A program made the translations under genes and the position numbers. The notes beneath the pieces were generated by a model, which saw nothing but the letters and a program-made list of their open reading frames with translations, did no database searches and had not been told where the DNA came from. Shown here one piece after another: positions 1-7,347 of a DNA stretch of 14,861 bases (positions are counted from its first letter, which is position 1; every line of letters begins with the position of its first letter). The stretch lies in assembly GCA_001399805.1 (NCBI GenBank), contig LIHJ01000020.1, positions 1-14,861 on the forward strand, written 5' to 3'. The stretch is from Candidatus Bathyarchaeota archaeon BA1 (GTDB lineage Archaea > Thermoproteota > Bathyarchaeia > Bathyarchaeales > Bathyarchaeaceae).

Positions 1-359
1 GTGGTGCCGCTCTTGATCATCTCAAGACAGCCGAGGAGGGCACCGTGATGGATATCCTCGGGCTTGAGCTTCGCTTCTAACGGCCATATGGTCTCATTCA
101 ACCACTTGCTTAGCTCCTGATCCTCCCCGATTCCTCGGAAAATGGTCATGGGCACGTGGGTGTGGCTATTGATCAAGCCTGGGGTAGCCACCTTTCCGTG
201 GCCGTCAATCACCTTCTCCGCCCTTATTGGGGGAGCATCCGCCTTCCTTCCCACGTAGCTTATCCTATCATCCTTTATTGTAATCAGTCCCTTTTCTATG
301 ACCCCTCTACTGTTCATAGGGATGATGGTGCAATCATGGATGAGGATGTCCGCCTCCAA
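1..359 (-). CDS. Amidohydrolase, MTA/SAH deaminase (MtaD/SsnA-like), N-terminal part
   Basis: The first about 120 residues of a metal-dependent amidohydrolase; the rest lies beyond the left edge of the window. Seen: an N-terminal beta-sandwich segment, then LINSHTHVPMTIFRG with the H-x-H zinc pair, and CLEMIKSGTT at the edge, all standard landmarks of the methylthioadenosine/S-adenosylhomocysteine deaminase and chlorohydrolase subgroup. These enzymes deaminate adenosine-type nucleosides to inosine-type products. I place the start at a TTG (first residues after it EADILIHD); it has a GGGGTG element about 6 nt upstream, and no ATG in this frame gives a better N-terminus. It resembles the complete amidohydrolase at 1353-2711 in this segment and is on the same strand, so the two are paralogues. 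The substrate cannot be fixed from this fragment. Confidence 0.85.
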   Translation of the reverse strand, partial: MEADILIHDCTIIPMNSRGVIEKGLITIKDDRISYVGRKADAPPIRAEKVIDGHGKVATPGLINSHTHVPMTIFRGIGEDQELSKWLNETIWPLEAKLKPEDIHHGALLGCLEMIKSGT

Positions 360-565
360 GGAAACACCCCTATGAAAAATAATTTTCTCGTTCCATGATT
401 CCAAAATTCCTCGTTAAAGAATAAAACCCTTTGCACTTTAAGATTGCCCTAATCGAATGAAGCGCTACCACTCAATGCGATGTGTATTTAGGTTTCATCC
501 CTTCAGTTTTGCCTCATCACATCGTCACGGTTAGTAACAATAGTTGCACTTTCCATGTATAAGAG
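360..565. other. Intergenic gap with possible minus-strand promoter
   Basis: This stretch separates the partial amidohydrolase from the kinase gene. On the minus strand an A/T-rich GTTTTATTCTTT element around 415-428 lies about 60 bp upstream of the TTG start and could be its TATA box. I see no gene, repeat or structured RNA in it. Confidence 0.35.
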
Positions 566-1198
566 TTAGCGCAATCGCCAAGATCCTTTGTGTTGCCTCT
601 CCACAAAGGTTAGTACAGCCTGAACGATCTCTTTCTGGCTTTTTCGTGCGTCAAACCTGAACACAGGAATCTCCCTTTCGAATATTTCGTGAACGAATGA
701 CAAGTGCCTCTTCACATCACGAAGAAGACTCATATTGAGGGTGGTGAAATCATCCTTTTTGCGGTTTCTTTGCCTTGTCACAGAGTCTTTAAGGGGTATG
801 TTAAGATGAACGTAGAGGTCCGGCTTTGGGATGGCTCCGGACGTTTGAGCATTAAGATATTGATTAAGGCAGGTCGGATAGCACGTGGACTGATTTTGTT
901 TGCAGCGGGCAAAGGCGAAGGAGAGATCAGTTGGAAAGTAGCTGTCAACGACAACGTTCCTCCCCTCCAAAATATGTCGTTTAATATCCTCAACTCGTCG
1001 AAACTCCTCCGCGAAGATGAGAAGGTCGGAGGAGGTGTCTCCACGATCCCCTATTGGCACACCCTTCGCCCCAAGGAGTGTAGCCACCTCAGGGAAAAAT
1101 ATCCATCCTAACTCTTCGAGAAGTTGCCCCACCGTGGTTTTCCCCGAGCCCGGGAGACCCTCCAAAACCAGAAAAAAGCCACGTTCTTTGGTGGTCAT
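566..1198 (-). CDS. P-loop nucleoside/nucleotide kinase (deoxynucleoside kinase or thymidylate kinase-like)
   Basis: A 210-aa P-loop kinase. Visible motifs are Walker A GLPGSGKT (residues 14-21), FPE at 35-37 (compare the acidic EP motif of deoxynucleoside kinases), VVVDSYFPTD at 82-91 in the place of the DR[SY] motif, PDLYVHL at 126-132 (strand before the LID), and a basic RQRNRKKDD LID at 142-150. Size and motif order fit deoxynucleoside and dTMP kinases, which transfer the ATP gamma-phosphate to a nucleoside or nucleoside monophosphate. The frame is open 42 codons further upstream, but I start at ATG 1198: the kinase fold begins there, and a TTTAAA TATA element (1229-1236) lies inside the longer version, about 30 bp upstream, predicting an almost leaderless mRNA. 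It sits between two nucleoside deaminase-type genes, which supports a salvage role. The exact substrate is unknown. Confidence 0.75.
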   Translation of the reverse strand: MTTKERGFFLVLEGLPGSGKTTVGQLLEELGWIFFPEVATLLGAKGVPIGDRGDTSSDLLIFAEEFRRVEDIKRHILEGRNVVVDSYFPTDLSFAFARCKQNQSTCYPTCLNQYLNAQTSGAIPKPDLYVHLNIPLKDSVTRQRNRKKDDFTTLNMSLLRDVKRHLSFVHEIFEREIPVFRFDARKSQKEIVQAVLTFVERQHKGSWRLR

Positions 1199-1228
1199 GG
1201 GCTGATACCGCCAAATTTTGCAGGCTGT

Positions 1229-1236
1229 GTTTAAAC
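1229..1236 (-). promoter_or_regulatory. TATA element of the kinase gene
   Basis: GTTTAAAC on the minus strand, centred about 34 bp before the ATG at 1198. With the usual archaeal TATA-to-start distance of about 26 bp, transcription would begin near 1206 and leave an 8-nt leader. This argues against the longer open frame that begins further upstream. Confidence 0.5.
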
Positions 1237-1352
1237 AAGTGTTTGCCCTGTTTTTGAAATTTTTTAACACAAAAGCGTAAAAACGAAGATTCGTGCCTCG
1301 ATAGTAGTAAGGCTTTAGCTGCATAAACCTTAAGGATTCATGTCCTTCATTT

Positions 1353-2711
1353 CTATTTGCTAAGTTTAGCAGTTATTCCACTTCGATCCAAGACCCTGTG
1401 CAAGGTTTTCTCCGCTCTTTCGAGGACCTTAGCCTCATCGATTGTAAGAACATCCCGATGGAGCATGACGACTCGACCATCTATAATGGTGGTGTCCACG
1501 TCACGACCGCTGGCCGCATATACCAGATGGGACAATAAGTTAGGTTGTGGCTGATCCATCAGTGGGGTCAGATGGGGTTGCTTGAGATCAACAAGGATCA
1601 GGTCGGCCCTCTTGCCAACCTCAATGGATCCCACCTCATTCTCGATCCCAAGAGCTTTCGCACCGTTGATAGACGCCATTTCAAGCGTTGTCTCTGGTGG
1701 GAGCCTCTTAGGGTTCATTGGGCTGACAACACATTGAAGCAGCGACGCCATCCGCATTTCCCAGAACATATCCAGCGTGTTGTTGCATACCGCCGCATCT
1801 ACGCCAAGGCCCACATTAATGCCGGCCGTAATCATGTCCGCGATTCTAGCGATCCCCGCGGCGGATTTCACGTTGCTGGTTGGGTTGTGGACCACATTAA
1901 CTTTACTTCTTTTGAGGATTCTCATCTCGTCATCGTCGATCCACACGCAGTGTGCAGCCAGGACATCGTGACCCAGCACACCCATGTCGTAGAGATACTT
2001 GACGGGCCTCTTCTTGAAACGGGCAAGTGTAAACCTGATGTCCTCCTCTACCTCAGATAGGTGGAGATGGATGCCCACCCCATATTTGCTCGCCAGTTCT
2101 CTGGCCTTTGCGAAGAGTTCAGCCGATGTAATCCTCACGGTGCATGGGCCGAACATGCACGTTATCCTACCGCCGGCCCCCTGATGCCACTTCCTGACTA
2201 GTTCCTCATTCTGTCTGATCATCTCCTCAGATGTAAGCGGGGCACTATCTTGATCTATCATTGCGACGGAGAGCGAGGCTCGTAATCCAGAGTCCTGAAC
2301 CGCCCTCGCCACCTCATCCATGTTGAAATGCATGTCAGCGAAGCAGGTTATGCCCCCCTTCACCATCTCCAAGCATGCTAGTTGAGCGCCCACATAGCTG
2401 TCCTCTGGTCTAAGGGCGCTTTCAAAGGGCCATAGACGCTCCCGCGCCATCTCATCAAGCCTCATTCCATCGGCTAATCCCCTTAGTAATGTCAATGCCG
2501 TGTGGGTGTGCCCACTGATGAGTCCTGGAAGAACGGCCTTCCCCGAGGCATCGATTATTTCCTCAGCGGATTTGTGTTCGGCTCTAAGTTCTTTTGACCT
2601 TCCAAGATCAATGATTCTGCCATTCTCGATCACTATGTATCCGTCTTCTACAATATGCCGCTCTGGGTCCATCGTTACAATTATGCCATTCTTAATGAGG
2701 ATGGTGGGCAA
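1353..2711 (-). CDS. mtaD: MTA/SAH deaminase-type amidohydrolase
   Basis: A complete 452-aa amidohydrolase of the 5'-methylthioadenosine/S-adenosylhomocysteine deaminase group (hydrolytic deamination of adenosine-type nucleosides; archaeal members include 5'-deoxyadenosine deaminase). Metal ligands are visible: H68 and H70 in GLISGHTH, H217 in GIHLHLSE, D305 in GLGVDAAVCNN; H254 in AAHCVW and E220 are the likely catalytic pair. The C-terminus closes with GSIEVGKRADLILVDL, the normal amidohydrolase ending. The start is TTG, with GAGGG (2719-2723) 7 nt upstream and a TATA box at 2751-2758; the nearby ATG is out of frame. It diverges from the nucleoside-type binding protein gene across a 166-bp gap, consistent with purine salvage. 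The symbol reflects the family; whether MTA, SAH, 5'-deoxyadenosine or adenosine is the true substrate cannot be read from sequence. Confidence 0.88.
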   Translation of the reverse strand: MPTILIKNGIIVTMDPERHIVEDGYIVIENGRIIDLGRSKELRAEHKSAEEIIDASGKAVLPGLISGHTHTALTLLRGLADGMRLDEMARERLWPFESALRPEDSYVGAQLACLEMVKGGITCFADMHFNMDEVARAVQDSGLRASLSVAMIDQDSAPLTSEEMIRQNEELVRKWHQGAGGRITCMFGPCTVRITSAELFAKARELASKYGVGIHLHLSEVEEDIRFTLARFKKRPVKYLYDMGVLGHDVLAAHCVWIDDDEMRILKRSKVNVVHNPTSNVKSAAGIARIADMITAGINVGLGVDAAVCNNTLDMFWEMRMASLLQCVVSPMNPKRLPPETTLEMASINGAKALGIENEVGSIEVGKRADLILVDLKQPHLTPLMDQPQPNLLSHLVYAASGRDVDTTIIDGRVVMLHRDVLTIDEAKVLERAEKTLHRVLDRSGITAKLSK

Positions 2712-2718
2712 CCATCAA

Positions 2719-2758
2719 CCCTCGGGTGAGACTCAGCAATGCTCATAAAACATATAAA
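2719..2758 (-). promoter_or_regulatory. Promoter and ribosome binding site of the amidohydrolase gene
   Basis: TTTATATG (2751-2758) on the minus strand is a good TATA box; a start near 2728 gives a short leader containing GAGGG (2719-2723), 7 nt before the TTG start. The presence of this Shine-Dalgarno element is the main reason for accepting TTG as the initiator. Confidence 0.5.
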
Positions 2759-2833
2759 GGTTTTCCAAATGTAAGCCGATTTTCATGTTTTGAGCTTACC
2801 CTCCCTCGTTATCGAAGGACGCTGAAAGCAAAA

Positions 2834-2870
2834 GTTTTTATTACTTGAAAGAACAAAAAAGTTTGTGGTG
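2834..2870 (+). promoter_or_regulatory. Promoter and ribosome binding site of the binding-protein gene
   Basis: GTTTTTATT (2834-2842) is the most TATA-like element before the ATG at 2878, predicting a start near 2864. GGTG (2867-2870) lies 7 nt before the ATG. The heptamer ACTTGAA (2843-2849) follows directly after the TATA element; the same heptamer is one arm of the inverted repeat at 6173-6192, so it may be a shared regulator half-site. Confidence 0.4.
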
Positions 2871-2877
2871 TTAAAAA

Positions 2878-4452
2878 ATGAGGATGTTCAGGGATATTAA
2901 GGGAATCGCAAGGACAACAACCATCGCCATAATCATCGTGATCCTTATTGTAGCAGCAGTAGCAGTTTACTATGCAACCTTGCCACCACCAAAGCCTCCA
3001 GGTCCTGCTACCATCACGGGAAAGGTTACCGACGCGAAAACTGGTCTTCCTGTTGAAGGTGCAACCGTAAAAGTTGACGGGTACGCAACTACGACGGGAC
3101 CAGACGGAGTTTACTCGTTAAAGGTTACTTTTGGTAAGTACACTATAACGGTAAGTAGGAAAGGATATGAAGCAAAGACGGCGTCGGTGGATGCCACAGA
3201 AGAAAAAACATACACTGCTAACGTCCCCATGACACCGCTAATTGGGTTTGGGGTTAAAATTGCGGTTGTCTCTGACATCGGCGGGAGGGGAGACCTAAGC
3301 TTTAACGATATGGCGTTTAAAGGAGGCGATGATGCTGTTAGGGACTTCGGCGTTGAAATGGTCGAGTTGATAAGCAAGGTAGAGGCGGACTACGTCCCGA
3401 ATCTGGTAACAGCGGCTAAGGATCCCAAGGTTCAGCTTATTGTTGGTGTCGGGTTCCTTCTGAGCGATGCCCTCGTAGAGGTGGCGAGAAAGTATCCTCA
3501 CAAAGACTTCGCAGGCATTGACACATACTCCCAATGGATAGTCTTGGATAAATATCCTAAAGAATATCCGCTGCCTAACCTGATGGACATCGTGTATGAA
3601 GAGCATAAGGGAAGCGCATTGGTCGGAGCCCTTGGCGCTCTGCTAGCTGCATACTACGGGAAACCTTACATCGGAGGTGTTTTTGGGATCGAGATTCCGG
3701 TCCTTTGGAAGTTTGAGATCGGGTACAAGTGGGGCTGTGATTGGGCCATCAACTGGACAATGAAAAATCGTCCTGAACTGAAGGTGGGAATCGTTGCGAC
3801 TCCAAGGAAGGAGAGGGTTCTCTGGACCTACACTGGAACGTTTAGTGATATCACGAAGGGATATGAGGCTGCTAAGCCAATGTACGCGAAAGATGCGGTG
3901 GCCGTTTACAACATAGCAGGACCCCTTGGGCTGGGAATAAATCAAGCTGTCGCAGAGATTGCTAAGGCGAAAGCTCTAAAGAGCGGGCCGCCCTTCTGGA
4001 TAGGCGTAGATGCGAACCAGGATTGGATAAATCCAGGTTTCGTCATAGCCAGCATGATGAAGAGAGTTGACTACGGTGTATACTACGCCACTAAGCTAGT
4101 TTTAGAGAAAAAGTTTAGGGACGTAGTGAAGGAAGGAAAGGGATCAATGACTCTGGGGATAGGAACCACATGGGCTGGCGTCCCAATGGAAGGGATATCC
4201 GTCAGCACGCTAGCGGACTTAGACGAGTTCATTGCGATGGGCGTGAGAGCAGAGGAACTAACGGGAGAGAAGGTGCTTCCAATGAAGCCTGATGAAATTC
4301 GAGCGGCGGTTAAAGCGATGAGAGAAGCTCAGCCGAAATGGATTTGGGATGCGGTGGCGGAACTCGAGAAAAAGATACGTACAGGCGAAGTAGTGGTTCC
4401 GCTGGCATTCACAAAAGAGGTAGTAGATTACTGGCGCGGCATCTTCGGTTAA
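2878..4452 (+). CDS. BMP/PnrA-family substrate-binding protein with class III signal and CarboxypepD-like domain
   Basis: A 524-aa extracytoplasmic binding protein for the ABC importer encoded next to it. Residues 1-33 form a basic start and a hydrophobic segment with no lipobox cysteine; KG|IA at 8-11 fits the archaeal class III (PibD-type) cleavage pattern, as in crenarchaeal binding proteins. A proline-rich linker (35-43) follows, then a carboxypeptidase-regulatory-like beta-sandwich (about 44-118; GKVTDAKTGLPVEGATV, DGVYSL, KGYE). The BMP/Med/PnrA domain starts near 126: DIGGRGDLSFND (133-144), GALGALLAAYYG, FGIEIPVLWKFEIGYKWG and WIGVDANQDW are its landmarks. BMP proteins such as TmpC/PnrA bind purine nucleosides. 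About 90 C-terminal residues beyond the core, rich in charged helix and Trp, are longer than usual. A T-tract follows the stop. Family assignment is firm; nucleoside specificity is inferred from family and neighbours. Confidence 0.92.
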   Translation: MRMFRDIKGIARTTTIAIIIVILIVAAVAVYYATLPPPKPPGPATITGKVTDAKTGLPVEGATVKVDGYATTTGPDGVYSLKVTFGKYTITVSRKGYEAKTASVDATEEKTYTANVPMTPLIGFGVKIAVVSDIGGRGDLSFNDMAFKGGDDAVRDFGVEMVELISKVEADYVPNLVTAAKDPKVQLIVGVGFLLSDALVEVARKYPHKDFAGIDTYSQWIVLDKYPKEYPLPNLMDIVYEEHKGSALVGALGALLAAYYGKPYIGGVFGIEIPVLWKFEIGYKWGCDWAINWTMKNRPELKVGIVATPRKERVLWTYTGTFSDITKGYEAAKPMYAKDAVAVYNIAGPLGLGINQAVAEIAKAKALKSGPPFWIGVDANQDWINPGFVIASMMKRVDYGVYYATKLVLEKKFRDVVKEGKGSMTLGIGTTWAGVPMEGISVSTLADLDEFIAMGVRAEELTGEKVLPMKPDEIRAAVKAMREAQPKWIWDAVAELEKKIRTGEVVVPLAFTKEVVDYWRGIFG

Positions 4453-4468
4453 TCCTGAATTCATCCCC

Positions 4469-4493
4469 TTTTTTATTTTTTTATTTAGTTTTC
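4469..4493 (+). terminator. T-tract terminator after the binding-protein gene
   Basis: A run of T broken by a few A, beginning 17 nt after the stop of the binding-protein gene. Oligo-T tracts without a strong hairpin are typical archaeal terminators. It lies between two convergent genes. Confidence 0.55.
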
Positions 4494-4580
4494 CAAGAAT
4501 AGAGCGTGACGTTTAATTCTCATTCCTAAGCGTTATCGTAACCTTGAGAACCGGCCTTTACTAGAGACCCCATTACTTGC

Positions 4581-4586
4581 AAAAAA
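4581..4586 (-). terminator. Possible T-tract terminator after the ATPase gene
   Basis: Six A on the plus strand, that is GGTTTTTTGC on the minus strand, 14 nt past the TAA stop of the ABC ATPase gene. Short but well placed for an archaeal oligo-T terminator. Confidence 0.35.
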
Positions 4587-4599
4587 CCATTCGTAGTCT

Positions 4600-6126
4600 T
4601 TACTTTGGCCTTATTCCGCCCATCATCATCCCTATCTCTTTTCTACTGAACTCCCCCGCCTTCCCAACGCCCAAAAACTCGCCTTCATACATTACTGCGA
4701 TTATGTCGCTCAACCGCATAATTTCGTCAAGATCGGCGGATATTAACAAGATGCCCTTACCTTCATCCCTCATTCTAACGAGAAGCTCCCTGATGTAAAC
4801 CGTGGACGCTATGTCCAGCCCTCGTGTCGGATGGGCGGCCATCACCAAGGCTGGACTCTTGCTCAGTTCTCTACCAACGACAAGCCTTTGCTGGTTTCCA
4901 CCGCTGAGACTTTTGACTGGAGTCCTCACGCTCGGTGTTATCACGTTAAAAATTTTCACGAGTCTTTGCGCGAACTCCATTATCTTCTTCCAGTTTAAAC
5001 GGGCCAGCCGAAGGAGGAACTCCGGTTCCCATTGTTTTCCGAGGATGCTGTTCTCGGCGACATCGAAACCCAAAGCCAACCCGAACTTACTCTTATCTTC
5101 CGGGATATGGGAAAGTCCCGTCTTGTACAGCTCTTTCGGGCTGAGTTCAACAACGTTCACACCTTTGAGCTGGATCTCACCGCTTTTCTTAGGCCTCAGT
5201 CCAGTTAAGGCTTGAACGAGTTCACTTTGGCCGTTCCCTTCGACGCCCGCCACGCCAAAAATCTCGCCAGCCTTCACCTCAAACGACAGACCTTTGACGG
5301 CGATGGTACCGAAATCGCTCATGACTTGCAGGTTTTTGGCCACCAGTACAGGTTCTCCAACAGCTTTTCTCTTCCTAGTCACGCGCGGGACTACCTTCTT
5401 CCCAACCATCATCACCGCTAACTTTTCTGGGGTCGCCTCCTTTGTTAGTATTTCCCCTGTAACCAATCCGTTCCTAAGAACAACTATTCTATCAGAGATC
5501 TCGAGCACTTCCTTAAGCTTGTGGGTGATGAAAATGATGGCCTTCCCAGCGTCCTTCAGCCTTTGCAGAGTTCGGAAAAGTTCGTGTACTTCAAGTGGGG
5601 TTAGGGAGGAAGTAGGCTCGTCAAGTATTAGAACATCGGTGCCTCGGTAAAGCACTTTCAAAATCTCAACTCTTTGTTGAACACCTAATGACAACAACTC
5701 GACAGGCGTGTCTAGCGGAATCTTCAATCCTGTTTCTTCGGCTAAATCAGCCAGCTTCTTTTTCGCGGCTTCTAGCTTAAGGAGGGACAAAGGACTGGCG
5801 GACTCTTGACCGAGGAGAATATTTTGAACTGGAGTGTATGGAGGGACAAGGGCAAAGAACTGATGGACCATCCCTATTCCAACCCTCAAAGCATCTGAGG
5901 GGTTCTTGAAGTTGACACGTTTGCCCCCCACGCGTATCTCTCCGTCGGTTAATGGGAGAAGACCTGAAAGAATTTTCATCAAGGTTGTTTTTCCGGCGCC
6001 ATTTTCCCCCAGCAATCCAACGATTTCCCCCTTCCTGACATCAAAATCTACACCACGTAGCGCGACCGTACCGTCAGGGTATACTTTTTTTATCAATTTC
6101 ATCTCGATGAAGGGTTGGGGGCTCAT
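4600..6126 (-). CDS. Nucleoside/sugar-type ABC importer, double ATPase subunit (NupO/RbsA-like)
   Basis: A 508-aa ATPase with two fused nucleotide-binding domains, the form used by BMP-type and ribose-type importers. The first half is complete: Walker A GENGAGKT (40-47), Q89, signature LSLGVQQR (145-152), Walker B VLILDEPTSS with E170, switch H202. The second half keeps LSGGNQQR (407-414) and PTRGLD (433-438) but has lost the Walker A lysine (GVEGNGQS, 294-301), and AH replaces DE before PT (431-432), so it should not hydrolyse ATP. Such asymmetry is normal in this family. A TATA element 22-31 bp upstream of the ATG implies a leaderless transcript. Unlike the usual arrangement, this gene is on the opposite strand to the binding protein and permeases, although its place in the order (second) is kept. 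Confidence 0.92.
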   Translation of the reverse strand: MSPQPFIEMKLIKKVYPDGTVALRGVDFDVRKGEIVGLLGENGAGKTTLMKILSGLLPLTDGEIRVGGKRVNFKNPSDALRVGIGMVHQFFALVPPYTPVQNILLGQESASPLSLLKLEAAKKKLADLAEETGLKIPLDTPVELLSLGVQQRVEILKVLYRGTDVLILDEPTSSLTPLEVHELFRTLQRLKDAGKAIIFITHKLKEVLEISDRIVVLRNGLVTGEILTKEATPEKLAVMMVGKKVVPRVTRKRKAVGEPVLVAKNLQVMSDFGTIAVKGLSFEVKAGEIFGVAGVEGNGQSELVQALTGLRPKKSGEIQLKGVNVVELSPKELYKTGLSHIPEDKSKFGLALGFDVAENSILGKQWEPEFLLRLARLNWKKIMEFAQRLVKIFNVITPSVRTPVKSLSGGNQQRLVVGRELSKSPALVMAAHPTRGLDIASTVYIRELLVRMRDEGKGILLISADLDEIMRLSDIIAVMYEGEFLGVGKAGEFSRKEIGMMMGGIRPK

Positions 6127-6147
6127 GTTTTCTATTAAATTGTAGCT

Positions 6148-6157
6148 TTAATTTAAA
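6148..6157 (-). promoter_or_regulatory. TATA element of the ABC ATPase gene
   Basis: TTTAAATTAA on the minus strand, centred about 27 bp before the ATG at 6126. This spacing puts the transcription start on or next to the initiator codon, so a leaderless mRNA is expected; no Shine-Dalgarno element is seen before the ATG. Confidence 0.5.
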
Positions 6158-6172
6158 CTTTGGGACTCATCA

Positions 6173-6192
6173 TTCAAGTGGGAGAACTTGAA
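6173..6192. repeat. Perfect inverted repeat TTCAAGT-N6-ACTTGAA, candidate operator
   Basis: Two 7-bp arms, TTCAAGT (6173-6179) and ACTTGAA (6186-6192), with a 6-nt spacer GGGAGA, in the divergent region between the ATPase and permease genes. A further half-site TTCAAG lies at 6233-6238, and ACTTGAA recurs at 2843-2849 beside the binding-protein promoter. It sits about 16 bp upstream of the ATPase TATA element. A dimeric helix-turn-helix regulator site is a reasonable reading; a transcript hairpin is the alternative. Confidence 0.45.
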
Positions 6193-6257
6193 GCATAGCT
6201 TTTTAGAAATGTGACAATACTACCTAAAAGACTTCAAGAAGATTGGGTGTTGGAACC

Positions 6258-6297
6258 AAAAAGATAAAAAGGCGAGGAGCCGACATCAAGGGGGAGG
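6258..6297 (+). promoter_or_regulatory. Possible promoter and strong ribosome binding site of the permease operon
   Basis: An A-rich AAAAAGATAAAAAGG stretch (6258-6272) is the nearest TATA-like element. GGAGG (6293-6297) is a strong Shine-Dalgarno, 6 nt before the ATG at 6304 and only 3 nt before the GTG at 6301, so the spacing favours ATG. The TATA assignment is weak; another candidate, AGCTTTTTA, lies near 6198. Confidence 0.35.
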
Positions 6298-6303
6298 GTT
6301 GTG

Positions 6304-7347
6304 ATGAGGCGTTTCGAGATTCCCGTTCGTCCTCTGGTGCACTCAAGCGTTGCCGTGAGCATAGGGTTGTTGGTTGGAGCATTGTTGATGGTAATATTTG
6401 GCTACGATCCGATAAGGGCATATTATTCATTGTTTATGGGAGCATTCGGCAGCATACCCGATTTTATTGAGACCATAGCGTTCGCGACGCCGCTGATGCT
6501 CACAGCGATCACCTTCGCGATTGGTGTAAAGGCAGGGCTTTTCAATATTGGCGCGGAGGGGCAGATGTACCTAGGCGCCATAGGTGCGGTTGCTGTGGGT
6601 GGTGCGATTGCCCTTCCCGCAGGTCTTCACGTAGCTGCCGCCACAGTTTTTGCGATGCTTTTAAGTGCCATTTGGTCTCTTCCGGCAGCCCTCCTCAAGA
6701 TAAAGATGGGAGTTCACGAGGTTGTGTCTACCATCATGTTCAATTGGATCGCTTTTCACTTCGCTATTTACCTCGCGATTTACTATTTGGCGGAACCGGG
6801 TAGGGCGGAGAGAACACTACCCGCCTTGCCAAGCGCGCAGTACCCTCGCCTAATGGAGGAAGCGACCTTAACGGCTGTGATCTTCGTTGCCCTAGCATTT
6901 TGCATCGGGGTTTACATCCTTTTGTGGGGTACGCGAGTAGGCTATGAGCTCAGATTGGCGGGAACAAATCCGGATGCAGCTCGTTATGCAGGGGTAAGCT
7001 CCTGGCGCATGGTGCTCTTAAGTTTCGTCCTTGGAGGGTTCGCCGCAGGACTCGCAGGAGCCAGTCAAATTATAGGTAGACCCCCTGCATGGTCCCTTTA
7101 CGCGACTTTAGGCAACGTTATAACACTCGGGTTCGATGGAATCGGAGTAGCTCTAATAGGAAGAAATCATCCTATAGGCGGGATACTTGCGGCCATATTC
7201 TACGGGGGGCTTGCGCATGGAGGCAGATATATGGAGTATGACGTAGGAGTATGTTCTGAGCTAGTGCGAGCTATCAATGGCCTCATCGTTATAGCTCTTG
7301 CTCTTCCAGAGATCATAGCTATCGTCAGGAGGAGACTGAAGCGATGA
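6304..7347 (+). CDS. ABC importer permease 1 (BPD_transp_2 family, NupP/YufP-like)
   Basis: A 347-aa polytopic membrane protein, the first of two permeases of the nucleoside-type importer. Many hydrophobic helices are visible, starting at about residues 14-35. The family signature [15 protein letters not shown] lies in the first third, followed by the charged cytoplasmic loop [16 protein letters not shown], which should contact the ATPase. These are hallmarks of the ribose/branched-chain amino acid/nucleoside permease family. ATG 6304 is chosen over the adjacent GTG 6301 because GGAGG is 6 nt upstream of it. The stop overlaps the start of the second permease by 4 nt (ATGA), so the two are translationally coupled and probably form a heterodimer in the membrane. 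Confidence 0.92.
   Translation: MRRFEIPVRPLVHSSVAVSIGLLVGALLMVIFGYDPIRAYYSLFMGAFGSIPDFIETIAFATPLMLTAITFAIGVKAGLFNIGAEGQMYLGAIGAVAVGGAIALPAGLHVAAATVFAMLLSAIWSLPAALLKIKMGVHEVVSTIMFNWIAFHFAIYLAIYYLAEPGRAERTLPALPSAQYPRLMEEATLTAVIFVALAFCIGVYILLWGTRVGYELRLAGTNPDAARYAGVSSWRMVLLSFVLGGFAAGLAGASQIIGRPPAWSLYATLGNVITLGFDGIGVALIGRNHPIGGILAAIFYGGLAHGGRYMEYDVGVCSELVRAINGLIVIALALPEIIAIVRRRLKR

Noticed and set aside
1199..1324. A 42-residue N-terminal extension of the kinase
   Set aside because: It contains the TATA element of the gene (1229-1236), does not look like kinase sequence, and the family fold starts at ATG 1198.
1545..2060. A 171-codon open frame on the plus strand opposite the complete amidohydrolase gene
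   Set aside because: The minus strand encodes a clear, motif-complete amidohydrolase here; the antisense frame has no recognisable domain and is a by-product of codon bias.
4602..5300. Loss of the Walker A lysine and Walker B acid in the second half of the ABC ATPase, as a possible defect
   Set aside because: A degenerate second nucleotide-binding domain is usual in the RbsA/MglA/NupO-type fused ATPases, so this is a family trait and not damage.
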